Shown here in pieces: positions 54,241 to 64,000 of a stretch of 64,000 nt of DNA; position 1 is the stretch's first letter; each line of letters begins with the position of its first letter. The position numbers and the translations under genes were made by a program. Below the pieces are notes generated by a model, which searched no databases, was not told the origin of the DNA, and worked only from the letters and a program-made list of their open reading frames with translations. The stretch spans positions 121,517,290 to 121,581,289 of the forward strand of contig CM075649.1 of the NCBI GenBank assembly GCA_037953625.1. The letters are read 5' to 3'. Origin of the DNA: Crotalaria pallida. Its lineage: Eukaryota; Streptophyta; Magnoliopsida; Fabales; Fabaceae.

Positions 54241-54719
54241 TGTGCAGGCTTTCATAAAATATCAAGTCAGTTACAAAACAGTTCACAGGTTCACCGGCGT
54301 AGGAAAGGCACGCCTTACGGTGTTTCCGCCTACGTAGGTGTTCCTCAGATTGGGACTGGTCTGATAACCTAGCTCATGTCATGTATGATATCAATGCAAC
54401 TCTTGCAATCCTAGGTTATCATGCACATGTTCAAGTTCCAGGTTTATTATTAGTCCAACTATGTCATAATCATTTGACATCAGTCCAGCATGGATACATA
54501 CATAGCCATAGGCATCCAACATGTATCTAAGCATACAGATGACATAGCAGATTCATACTAGTTCTAGGTTACGTCTATGACTAAGCGTTCGGTCAAGGTC
54601 CCATCATTTCTTGACCTAAGTCGCCTCAAGTGACTAAAACTTGGGATAAGCAAGTCTTAACTACTTAAGACTTCGGTTAACTAAGTCTTAATTACTCAAG
54701 ACTAGGTTTAACTAAACCT

Positions 54720-55322
54720 TAACTGGCTTATTCGTGGAATAAGTCCACTAATCATGGATTAGATCTCACTAACCATGGGTTAAGTCTGGCTTAATTGACT
54801 AATCTCGGATTAAATCCGACTAATCATGGATTAGGTCCAACTAATCGTGGATTAGTTGACTAATCAGGGGATTAGGGTTACTAATCGAGGATTAAGTCCA
54901 ACTAATCTTGGATTAGTTGACTAATCAGGATTAAGGTTACTACTCAAGGATTAAGTCTAACTAATCTTGGATTAATTGACTAATCAGAGATTAAGGTTAC
55001 TACTCAAGGATTAAGTCTAACTAATCTTGGATTAATTGACTAATCAGAGATTAAAGTTACTACTCAAGGACTAAGTCTAACTAATCTTGGATTAGTTGAC
55101 TAATCAAGGATTAAGGTCATTAAGTTTGGATTAAGTCCAACTAATCATGGATTAGTTGACTAATCGAGGATTAAGGTTACTAATCTAAGTTTAAGTCCAA
55201 CTAATCTTGGATTAGTTGACTAATCAGGGATTAAGGTTACTAATCTAGGATTAAGTCCAACTAATCATGGATTAGTTGACTAGTCAGGGATTAAGGTTAC
55301 TAATCTAGGATTAAGTCCAACT
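54720..55322. repeat. 60-bp minisatellite, about 9 copies
   Basis: Unit: CTAATCTTGGATTAGTTGAC, TAATCAGGGATTAAGGTTAC, TAATCTAGGATTAAGTCCAA. Each 60-mer is made of three 20-bp sub-repeats sharing TAATC.GGATTA, a near-palindrome. Copies to the right are best preserved. Confidence 0.95.
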
Positions 55323-56931
55323 TAATTAGGTCTAGGTGCTATTTAGTTTTGTAAAACTAGGTTTAATTAACACTTAGTTAGCTAAACCATTCTTAGTTAT
55401 TGAGTCATCTTCCTAATCAAGGCTTAGAAACCTAAAACCGAATTGATCAACACCCTAATTGCCTTATCTAATTCACAATTAGAGCCTAATTTACTCAAAT
55501 CTTTGGGGTCACACTTTAAGCCTAGTTCATTCAAGGATCTAAGCATTCCCTTAACAACATAACCTATGGAATTAATCACCAACACAAAGCATAATCACAA
55601 AATTCAGCATAGAACATTTCATTAACAACATAACACAAGTAATATAATCATCAGCACAAAACATAATCATAAAATTCAGCATTGCACATTCAACAATAAC
55701 AAGTCATCATTCATCCAAATTCGGCCTCCAAGCCCAAAATCAAAGTCTAACTAGTGCCCTTGAGTCTCATGGTGACTCACCCTAAATTTCTAAGCTTAAA
55801 ACTTATTCTAGCAATTGTGTAAGCTTCTCTCTTACCTCTTGAAGACAGTAAGAAAACTTAGAATCTTTGGCCCTTTTTCTCACCCAAACCGTGAGCAACA
55901 CTCCCTCCTTGGACACTTGAAATTTGACTTCCAACCTTCTAAACTTCTAAGACTCCACTTGATCTTCCAAGCTAAAGATCCTAATGCCTTGAACAAGGTT
56001 TGGCGTGAGGTCTATTTGGGTTTTGATTGAAATATCTTCAACATAACTTCAAGTAAGTGGCATATTCATGATCTAGGGTATGAATATGCCAAGGTTTCTT
56101 GTGTTTGGTGAGTGTTTAGGTTGGTTAAGGGTGATGGAGTGGTGAGGCCGTGAGCTCCTCAAGAGAATGAAAGGGTTGAATTTGAACTTCTAAGCTTCAA
56201 TCACTTATGCATGTTGGATATTCATGATCTAGGCCTAGAGTATGTAAGGGTTCTTGGTTTTTAATGGAAGAAAAGGTTAGGATGAGGGTGGTGGAGGTGT
56301 TGGCCGTGAGGCCTCTTGGAAAAGAAGAAGAAGAAGAAAGTGGTGTGAAAATGGTCATGAAGAAAAGGAAAGCAAAAGTGAAGCTCATCAACACAAGGCC
56401 ACTTTTATAAAAGCTTATGGTCAAATGGTGAGTTGTTAAGGTGGCTAAGTGGTGTGCTTGGTGTGTTGACACCTCACGCCTCATGCAAGAGAAGGAAATG
56501 TGGAGTTGCCACCTAACCCTTGACCAACATGCATGGAATGTGAGCATGACACCTCATCCTTTCATGCAAGCTCACAAATCACTCCACACACTCACACATA
56601 CCACGACCACACATGCACACACAAGGCCCATCACACAATCATGGCCCAACATCACTCACAAGGCCCATTAGGTTTACTTAGGCTTAATCTAGTCAACTTA
56701 ACCCTTAAGCCATTCATTAACCAAGCTAATCTAACTCAAGACTAACTATTAGCTAACTAAACCAAATCAACTTAAAACCACACATGTCTAAACCTAGTAA
56801 ATTAGGTTTGATCTAACCCTAATCACGATTTGCTATCTAAACACGATTAAACTCTAACACATCAATCTAGGGTAAAACATTTAAATCACAAAGCACGAAT
56901 TATTTGGGAACTAAAATTCAGGGATGTTACA

Positions 56932-56942
56932 CTCTCCCTCAC
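56932..56942 (-). other. Polypurine tract of the Tekay-type chromovirus
   Basis: GTGAGGGAGAG on the minus strand lies between the pol stop codon and the first base of the 3' LTR. Confidence 0.85.
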
Positions 56943-59681
56943 TTACAGGAATTTCGTCCCCGAAATTCTGTTCAACCTGAACAACTCAGGATATTCTCTT
57001 CGCATCATAGCTTCTGGTTCCCAAGTTGACTCTTGAACACCATTGTGTTCCCAAACAACTCTGACCAAGGGTATTTCTTTTCCCCTAAGTTGCTTGATTC
57101 GGTGGTCTGTTATAAAAATTGGGCCAGCTTCTAGAGTTAGGTTTTCTCGCACAGATAGGTCATCGGGTCGGATATCTAGGATAGAGTTGGGGTCGTGCAC
57201 AAACTTTCGAAGTTGTGAAACATGAAAGACATTGTGCAGACTAGACAAAGATGGTGGTAAGGCTATCTGGTATGCAACTGGGCCAATCTTCCTAAGGATT
57301 TGGTACGGACCGATGAACCTGGGTGAAAGTTTCTTGGTTCTCAACGCTCTGCCTACGCCTTTCATCGGGGATATCTTGATAAACACATGCTCTCCTTCTG
57401 CAAACTCAAGAGGTCTTTTCCCCTTATCTGCATAACTCTTCTGCCTTCCTTGAGCGGCCCTCATCTTCTCTCGTACCATCTTAATCTTTTCAGTTGTTTC
57501 TTGTACCAGTTCTGGACCGATTAAAGCATTCTCCCCCACTTGAAACCAACATAGTGGGGTCTGACATTTTCTACCATACAACGCTTCAAACGGTGCCATC
57601 CCAATACTCGCATGATAACTGTTATTATAGGTAAACTCCACCAATGGTAACACCTTATCCCAACTTCTTTGTTCCTCCAAGGCACACGCTCTTAACATAT
57701 CTTCCAACGTCTGAATGGTTCGCTCTGTTTGTCCGTCAGTTTGAGGATGATAAGCAGATCCCATCTTTAACTTTGTTCCTAGAGCTTGATGCAGACTGTT
57801 CCAAAACCGAGACGTAAACCTTGGATCACGGTCAGACAGTATACTAGAAGGTATACCGTGCAGTCGTACCACCTCATCAACGTAGAGTTGAGCAAGCCTT
57901 TCCAATGAATAATGCATATTTACGGGGATAAAATGCGCAGATTTAGTTAACCGATCTACTACAACCCATATGGCATCAAAATTTCGGTCCGTCCTTGGTA
58001 AACTTGTCACACAATCCATCGATATGCTGTCCCATTTCCACTGAGGGACCTCCAAACATTGTAACTCTCCTCCTGGCTTCTTATGCTCGGCCTTCGTTTT
58101 CTGGCAAACCAGACACGATGCTACATACTCAACCACATCTTTCTTTAATCCAGACCACCAGAATAACTTTTTCAAATCCTGATACATCTTAGTTGTTCCC
58201 GGATGCATACTCATCCGACTCATGTGTGTTTCCTCCAATATCATTCTTCTGAGTTCTGTGTCCTTTGGAACGCATATCCTCGTTTTGAAACGAAGAAGTC
58301 CATCCTTTCCCTCCTGAAAGTTCAGTTCTTTCCCTTCAGATGCCAACCTTTTCTTTTCACTAAGCTCACCATCTTCTCGTTGTCGTTCGCGGATCAGAGT
58401 CATAAACTCATTCGTGATCTGCAGCATTACTAACTTTAAGCTTGTTGGCTCGACTTCCATTACTAAACTCATATACCGAAACTTCTCTAGTAACGCAGCC
58501 TCCTTGATCATCATGGCACTCGCATGCAATGCCTTTCTGCTTAGGGCATCGGCAACCTTATTCGCCTTTCCAGGATGATAGTGGAGTTCGAAGTCATAAT
58601 ATTTGAGAAACTCCGTCCACCGACGTTGTCTCATATTCAGTTCTTTCTGGTCAAAGAGATACTTCAAACTCTTATGGTCTGAATACTCGGAACACAGTGC
58701 CATAGAGATAGTGCCTCCAAATCTTAAGATGGAAAACTATCGCGACTAACTCCAAGTCGTGCGTCGGATAATTCACCTCATGCACTTTCAACTGCCTTGA
58801 TGCATATGCCACCACCTTACCTTCTTGCATCAGCACACATTCGAGGCCTTGCCCTGAAGCATCGCAGTACACACCAAAGCTCTTCTGTGGGTAGGTAGGA
58901 TTAACACCGGTGAAGTGGTCAGCTTTTCCTTCAGCTTTTGGAAACTCTCTTCGCACTTCGAGTTCCAGACAAAAGGTTGATCCTTCTTGGTCAACTTAGT
59001 CAAGGGTTGGGAGATCTTCGAGAATCCTTCTATAAACCTTCGATAGTACCCGGCAAGTCCTAAGAAACTCCGGACCTCCGTTATCATCTTAGGCTGTTCC
59101 AATTGAAGAACTGATTCAACCTTTGTTGGATCGACAGCTATTCCTCCTTTCGAGATCACGTGTCCCAAAAACTTAACCTCCTCCAGCCAAAACTCGCACT
59201 TCGAGAGTTTGGTGTACAACTATTTCTCCTTTAAAACTTCCAACACAATCCTTAAGTGTTCTGCATGTTCCTCGGGACTCTTTGAGTAGATCAGAATATC
59301 ATCTATAAAGACCACTACAAATGAGTCCAAGTACGGTCTGAAGACCCTATTCATGTAGTCCATAAAGACAGCAGGAGCATTCGTCAAACCGAACGGCATT
59401 ACCACATACTCGTAATGCCCATAACGAGACCGAAACGCCATCTTGGGAATGTCCTGTTCCCGAATCCTTATCTGATGGTACCCGGATCTTAGATCTATCT
59501 TCGAGAAAACAGAAGCTCCACGAACTTGATCCATAAGATCGTCTATCCTCGGCAGAGGGTATTTGTTCTTGATGGTCACCTTGTTCAACTGCCGGTAGTC
59601 CACGCACATACACAGACTTCCGTCCTTCTTTCTCACAAACAACACTGGCGCACCCCAGGGAGACACACATGGTCTGATCAA
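56943..59681 (-). pseudogene. Gypsy pol: reverse transcriptase, RNase H, integrase, chromodomain
   Basis: 59220-59681 holds reverse transcriptase (CVDYRQLNKVT, KIDLRSGYHQIRI, the F-I-D-D catalytic box in VVFIDDILIYS). 58830-59219 and 58672-58956 carry the thumb and RNase H start. 56943-58703 is a 586-codon intact stretch: the end of RNase H (VADALSR at 50-56), integrase zinc residues His160, His167, Cys197, Cys200, the core with Asp230, Asp291 and Glu327, and a C-terminal HNVFHVSQL plus a chromodomain-like STWEPEAMMRREYPELF. A stop near 59220 and two frame changes around 58700-58950 inactivate it. Confidence 0.93.
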
Positions 59682-59711
59682 TTGCTTCTATAGTAACTCC
59701 TCTACTTGCTT

Positions 59712-60787
59712 CTATAACTCAGCCATTTCCGGTGGCGCCATCCTATACGGTGCTATAGAGATTGGGCCAGTTCCTGGGATTAGATCGATACCAAACTCGA
59801 TTTCTCTATTCGGCGGCAACCCCGGTACGTCATCCGTGAACACCTCCGGAAACTCCTTTACCACTGGTATTCCTTCTATCCCTTTCTCCTCTTCTTCCCT
59901 TGTTACAGAGAACAGACACATGAAGCCTTTGGGTTCGGGGTTCGAGGGTTGAAGGTATTTGTACAAGGCTATCCTCTTATCACAGTCGATGATCACTCGG
60001 TTCCTCGTCATCCAATCCATACCCAGAATGACATCTAACTGTGACAAAGGTAAACAGACTAGGTCTACACTCGAGACGCGGCCTAGTGCCTCAACCAAAC
60101 AGTTTAAACAAACTTTGGAAGTAAGGACAGGGGAGTTAGTTGGGGTTTCTATTCTAAAGCAGTATGGTGAATCAGATAGGGGCAAGTTCAAACGATTCAC
60201 ACATTCATATGAAACGAAAGAATGAGTAGCCCCAGAATCATACAAAACTTTACAAGGTTGACTATTGAGAAGAAGGGTACCTTGCATGAGATCAGGGGCT
60301 TGATTTGCTTCAGCACCACTGAGAGTAAACACCTTCCCTCTAGCCATAGGTCTATTCACCGATCCCTTCGAGTCACCCTTCTCGGGTTCTCTGTAGTCTC
60401 TTGACCAATGACCCGGCTTACCACACTTGAAGCAACCAGAAAACGGCTTCCGACAAACCTCTCCGAAGTGATGACGTTTGCACTTACCGCACAACGGAGC
60501 ACTTCCCCAAACAACATGTACGTGGCGTAGGTCACCCGCTGAGCGTCCGTACATCCTAAGGTTTGGAAGATTTTGTCCAGTTCCCTTACCCACTTGTTAG
60601 CCTCATCGGGTTTGAAACCTCCCTCAAACCTAGGAGGGTTACAGTTTCGAAATTCGGACAGACTACGAAACTCGACTTGTCCCGCTTGGTCTGGGGGTGG
60701 TTGGTTAGCTTGTTGTTGCATGTTCTCGATCACCGTAGTGATCCTATCTAAAACGTCAACTAAGTTACGTTGATTCCTAGCTGCCAT
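59712..60787 (-). pseudogene. Gypsy gag and protease, internally deleted
   Basis: From the ATG at 60787: NPPRFEGGFKPDEANKWVRE, the Gypsy gag core, breaks at about 60520, where the middle of gag is missing. A frame ending at 59712 holds two Cys/His boxes, CGKCKRHHFGEVC and CFKCGKPGHWSRDY, then protease with the DSGATHSF active site and LDVILGMDWM. The second knuckle has Tyr in place of the last Cys, so zinc binding would fail. It runs on to PEVFTDDVPGLPP, the junction to reverse transcriptase. Confidence 0.88.
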
Positions 60788-60913
60788 TGTGAACCTGCAC
60801 TAAAGGCTAAGTATCACAATAGACCTAAGGGAACTGAAGTCCTACAACTATCCTAATCCTACAACTATCTTAGTCTAAAAAGGACTAACTATGGACCAGG
60901 TGCAGGACCTTCA

Positions 60914-60925
60914 GCTCTGATACCA
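60914..60925 (-). other. Primer-binding site of the Tekay-type chromovirus
   Basis: TGGTATCAGAGC on the minus strand, 8 bp after the 5' LTR terminus, complementary to the 3' end of initiator tRNA-Met. Confidence 0.88.
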
Positions 60926-60933
60926 CAAAAAAG

Positions 60934-61542
60934 TGTGACGCTCATTTGATTTCCGAAAATGGTTTTGCTCGAGTTTGGACTTGTAAGGTTTTCACAAATC
61001 AGGGTGGAAAAATTTTTCTTTTTAAAACACTTGATTGGAAAATAAAATCAGAGAGTTGAAATCCGGAAGGTTAAAAGAAGTTGAAAAGCAGTCGAGGGGT
61101 TTTCGCAATAAATAATATTTTCATAAATGAAACCTTTAGTCCCTCAATTGCAAGTGCTTTTAAAATAAAACTGATTGATATCGGATTTCAAAACTTATTA
61201 AAAGCAAGCGGAATATTTAAATGAGTGAAGTGAACCTTAGTTGTAGATAATAAGTAATAAAAGGTCTGATACAAAATAGTTACAAGTCCATTGGAAATAG
61301 AACACTCTGACAATACCTCACCAAAAGCAAAATTTACAAAAGGTAAAACTCAAAAAGAAAGGGTATCATCAGAGCTGGTCGTCGGTCCACTGCAGCTATT
61401 CCATAGACAGAGATCACCGGTTTCGTCCCACGAAACCTACGAGGACGAAAGCGAACTACGGGATTGGGATGGTAGAAAGGGATCTCTACTTCTCCCTCAA
61501 AACAACCCGGTGATCCCGATACTCCCAAGCACCGTCAAGGAG
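60934..61542 (-). repeat. Visible part of the 5' LTR
   Basis: This is 609 bp, co-linear with 53004-53612, with seven substitutions and no indel. It stops at AGGAG, where another LTR begins. Confidence 0.95.
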
Positions 61543-61939
61543 TGTAACATCCCGAATTTTTATTCTAATAATAATTAGAATAATAGTAAGATTTGGAAGT
61601 GAGGATTATCATAGAAGGGATTTAAAATGATGGATTAGGAGTACTTTGAGTGCCATATAGGAGTCTAGGAGCATTGGCATCGAAAAACAAATTTAAAGAA
61701 AACACTCGAGTGTTAAAAATCGATTTTTCGGTGTTATAAACACCCGACGTTAGGAAATTCAAAATAAAAGATTTAGGACTCAAAACACAATTCCCACCGT
61801 TGGATATGAAGGTATGATTTTTAGGAAGTTACTCGTCAAATTTGAGCAAGATCCGACGGTGAACGAAGAAGTTATCTCGAATTGAAGGAGGAAGAAAATA
61901 GGAGGAAAATAGGAAAATGAATAAATGGGGTACTGGGCA

Positions 61940-62114
61940 AAACACTCGAGTCTTTTGGAAAAGACTCGAGTGTTCTGGTCAGTTGGAAAATGGGGCTCTC
62001 AGGCAATACTCGAGTAGACTCGAGTGTTTTGGAAAAGACTGGAGTCTTTTGGAAAAGACTGGAGTGTTTTTAAAGAAAACACTCGAGTGTTTTGGAAAAC
62101 ACTCGAGTGTTTTG
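61940..62114. repeat. CTCGAG palindrome cluster
   Basis: Seven CTCGAG cores, most inside AACACTCGAGTGTTTTGG, lie within 175 bp, interleaved with GGAAAAGACTGGAGT variants; one more is at 61706. The full motif AAAACACTCGAGTGTTTT is an 18-bp perfect palindrome. Confidence 0.93.
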
Positions 62115-63439
62115 TGCAGACAGCCTTAAAAACGTGTTTCAGCCAACAACCTCTTTCATAACCCAACTTCACTCTCTCTCCTAGGTCACGAACATCTCCC
62201 CATTCTCTCTCTAGATTTCACCTCAAATCACCATTTCAATCCATAAATAAGCATTGAGAATCAATCCCCAACACATTTAAACACTTAATCTCCCTTCAAT
62301 CTCTCAAGTTCCTCCTCTCCTCCCTCCCATTTGAATCCCCCTTCTTCCCCACCAAGATAGGGCTTTGTTTTCATCTTCCTCAAGCTCAACACTCATCTAT
62401 CATCATCGTCCCTTCCATTGGTAAGTTTCAATACTCTCTCTCTCTCTAGGGCCATACGAATTTCTCCCTCTTCCCTCACATGGCATACGAATTTCATGTT
62501 ATGATTTAGCATAAATTATGACTCATTTGTGCTCTATTGTGTCATGGAGGTCAAGAGTCTCTCTCTTTCACTCAATCCTCGGAGCTCTTGATTAAGGAGC
62601 TTAGGAGCTAGGGCTTGGAAGGTTTCCCCCATCTCTCTTGATTTAAGGTAAGGGGGTGGATTATAGTGAGCATTGGGTGATCTAAGATTGGGTACCCCTA
62701 TGGTTATAGTGATTTTCTAGGAGTTATGTGTTTAGGGTATTTAATGGTAGAATCTCGGCTAGTAATTTAAGGAATGAAGGACATAAGAGAAAGGAACTTA
62801 GGAATCATAATTAATAAGGGAAAGTTAATGTGAACTTTGAATGTGAAAGGATGTTGAGTCATTGATGAAGTAATTAATGTGCCATACATGTATGTTTGGT
62901 CATGGTTAAATTGGTATTTATTACTTGGAAATGGAAAATGACAACATGGATAGTGTGCATTATGTGTTTATTGAATCGGAATGAATTATGGTTATAATTG
63001 TTGATAACAAAGTACTTAGTGATACTTATTTGAAAAGGGTAATTATAATGGGTAATTTGAAAGGAACTAAATGTTGGGATATGATTGGTTATCTAAGGGA
63101 GTCATGCTTATTTGAAAATATGTGGAACTAAGTTTGAGTACTAAAAAGGGTTTTAATTAATTGTGAAATGACTCTATAAATTGTAAATGGATAAATTGGA
63201 TTGTGATAATAAGGGAAAATGATCATAAACGTTATTCGTGGAATGTGACCCTAAATGTGAGTATTTGGAAATGTATATGATGATGGATGATAATTGTTTA
63301 TTTATGAATATATGTGTGATGATTTGGAATGGTTTATATTTATGCATATTGTGATTATTATTGGAATTATGTTGATGGCTATATTAATGAGCTAGACTGT
63401 GGTTAATTTAAATGGTAAAGGTAACTAATGTGGAAACTG

Positions 63440-63895
63440 ATCAGTGGGGCCCGGAACACTAGGTACCCGGCTAGGTGTTCCAATTACCTGTTAGGGCCAA
63501 TTACCTGCCAGGCCAATTACCCATCAGGCCAAATCGCCCTGTAGGCGCCGGGGGACCCACAGGATCAATTTTCCACACCAATAATTGAAATAAATAATGG
63601 AATGGTAAATATGTACATAGTCCTACAAGTTATGGTCTGGATGGGTGTAAAGTCCTGGGCAGGTGTTTCAAGTCCCTAGACAGGTGTGCCAATTACCTAG
63701 CGGGTAACCAAAATCCTAGTGGTGTACAATTAAAAAGGAAAAAGGGAAAGGGTATGCAGATCACTGTTTGTGGTTGCATACACCGTGTGTAGATCTCTGT
63801 TTTGGGGTTACACACGATGGTAAGGTGTAGATCTCTGATTTGAGGTTACACCCAATGGAAAGCGTAGATCTCTGATTTGGGGTTACGCATAAAGG
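63440..63895. repeat. Short tandem repeats near right edge
   Basis: CCAATTACCTG-type blocks with GCCAGG or TTAGGG recur at 63478-63530 and again at 63660-63700. A unit of about 38-42 bp with GTGTAGATCTCTG and TTTGGGGTTACAC occurs about four times at 63755-63890. Confidence 0.8.
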
Positions 63896-64000
63896 AAAAA
63901 GGAAATAAAGGAAAATGGAAAAGATAATGGATATAGTCAGAAAATGGAAAAGATAATGGACAATGGTAACGGAATCAAAAACGGAAAGGGAATTGAATTA

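Larger units (their letters stand above)
53004..56931 (-). repeat. 3' LTR, 3928 bp
   Basis: From TGTGACGCTCATTTG to GGGATGTTACA (plus view); read on the minus strand it starts TGTAACATCCC and ends GAGCGTCACA. It contains two unrelated minisatellites (53900-54240 and 54720-55322). The length is several times that of most plant LTRs, though Tekay/Del elements are known for long LTRs. Confidence 0.9.
53004..61542 (-). mobile_element. Young chromovirus (Tekay/Del-type) with 3.9-kb LTRs
   Basis: Minus-strand order: 5' LTR (first 609 bp visible, 60934-61542, then interrupted), primer site, gag, protease, reverse transcriptase, RNase H, integrase, chromodomain-like end, polypurine tract, 3' LTR (53004-56931). 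The visible 609 bp of the 5' LTR differ from the 3' LTR at 7 positions by my count (about 1.15%), pointing to a recent insertion. It entered the envelope-like ORF of the element on its left. The target duplication cannot be checked because the right end is beyond the window. Confidence 0.9.
61543..64000 (+). mobile_element. Giant LTR (TGTAACATCCC family) running off the window
   Basis: It begins TGTAACATCCCGAATTTT inside the chromovirus 5' LTR and is homologous over the first about 150 bp to the solo LTR at 36457 (shared AGAATAATA, GATGGATTAGGA, GAGTGCCATA blocks). At least 2458 bp of LTR are present and no primer site is reached, so it could be a solo LTR or the 5' LTR of a full element. It carries a CTCGAG palindrome cluster, a (CT)n run at about 62435-62450, and tandem repeats near the right edge. 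Confidence 0.75.

Noticed and set aside
53745..54372. Four long overlapping frames (145-165 codons) on both strands
   Set aside because: They are produced by a stop-free 33-bp tandem array; no frame has codon bias, domains or gene context.

Overview
This is nuclear DNA from a dicot plant, probably a legume. The bases are AT-rich. The window holds plant-type GT-AG introns, Stowaway-like MITEs, Mutator-like elements, a SINE, a LINE tail, and several plant lineages of LTR retrotransposon (Sirevirus-like Copia, Athila/Calypso-like Gypsy, and chromovirus Gypsy with Tekay/Del-type organisation). The legume placement rests on the look of these families and is an inference. I see no rRNA or tRNA gene, no CRISPR array and nothing bacterial. 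Only one intact host gene is supported: an ER-membrane J-domain (DnaJ/Hsp40) co-chaperone on the minus strand at 19802-20854. Most other protein-coding sequence belongs to transposable elements, mostly broken.

Layout. Bases 1-4150: small inverted-repeat elements in AT-rich intergenic DNA. 4293-6688: 3' half of a decayed chromovirus. 7188-11007: a composite retroelement whose 505-bp LTRs lie in opposite orientations, followed by a 253-bp tandem duplication. 12710-19330: MITEs, an 8-bp-TSD inverted-repeat transposon, a near-perfect hairpin, an RTE-type LINE tail, a short Copia remnant and microsatellites. 19802-22736: the DnaJ gene and, about 300 bp upstream of its ATG, a textbook Pack-MULE (343-bp TIRs, 10-bp TSD) that captured three still-open exons of a TruA/PUS-type tRNA pseudouridine synthase. 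24019-24121: a SINE with 13-bp TSDs. 24516-32793: a minus-strand Sirevirus-like element with gag and an envelope-like region but no recognisable pol.

Bases 34082-44910 hold the most interesting assembly. A Mutator-type transposase is followed, apparently in the same coding unit, by an OTU cysteine-protease domain (minus strand). It faces a convergent plant-mobile-domain (PMD/MAIN-like) pseudogene (plus strand). The OTU exon is split by an Athila-type element (35692-42494, TSD GTTGC), which is itself split by a 3-kb solo LTR (36457-39481, TSD TTTCG). From 46283 to the right edge the DNA is nested LTR retrotransposons: LTR remnants, a solo LTR with TSD CCCAT, an Athila/Calypso-like 3' end with an envelope-like ORF, a young chromovirus with 3.9-kb LTRs (53004-61542), and a further giant LTR that runs off the window.

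Recurring theme. The very long LTRs (3-4 kb, beginning TGTAACATCCC) each carry their own unrelated tandem minisatellite. Three unrelated TE-linked regions carry dense clusters of different short palindromes (TAATCGATTA, CGATCG, CTCGAG).
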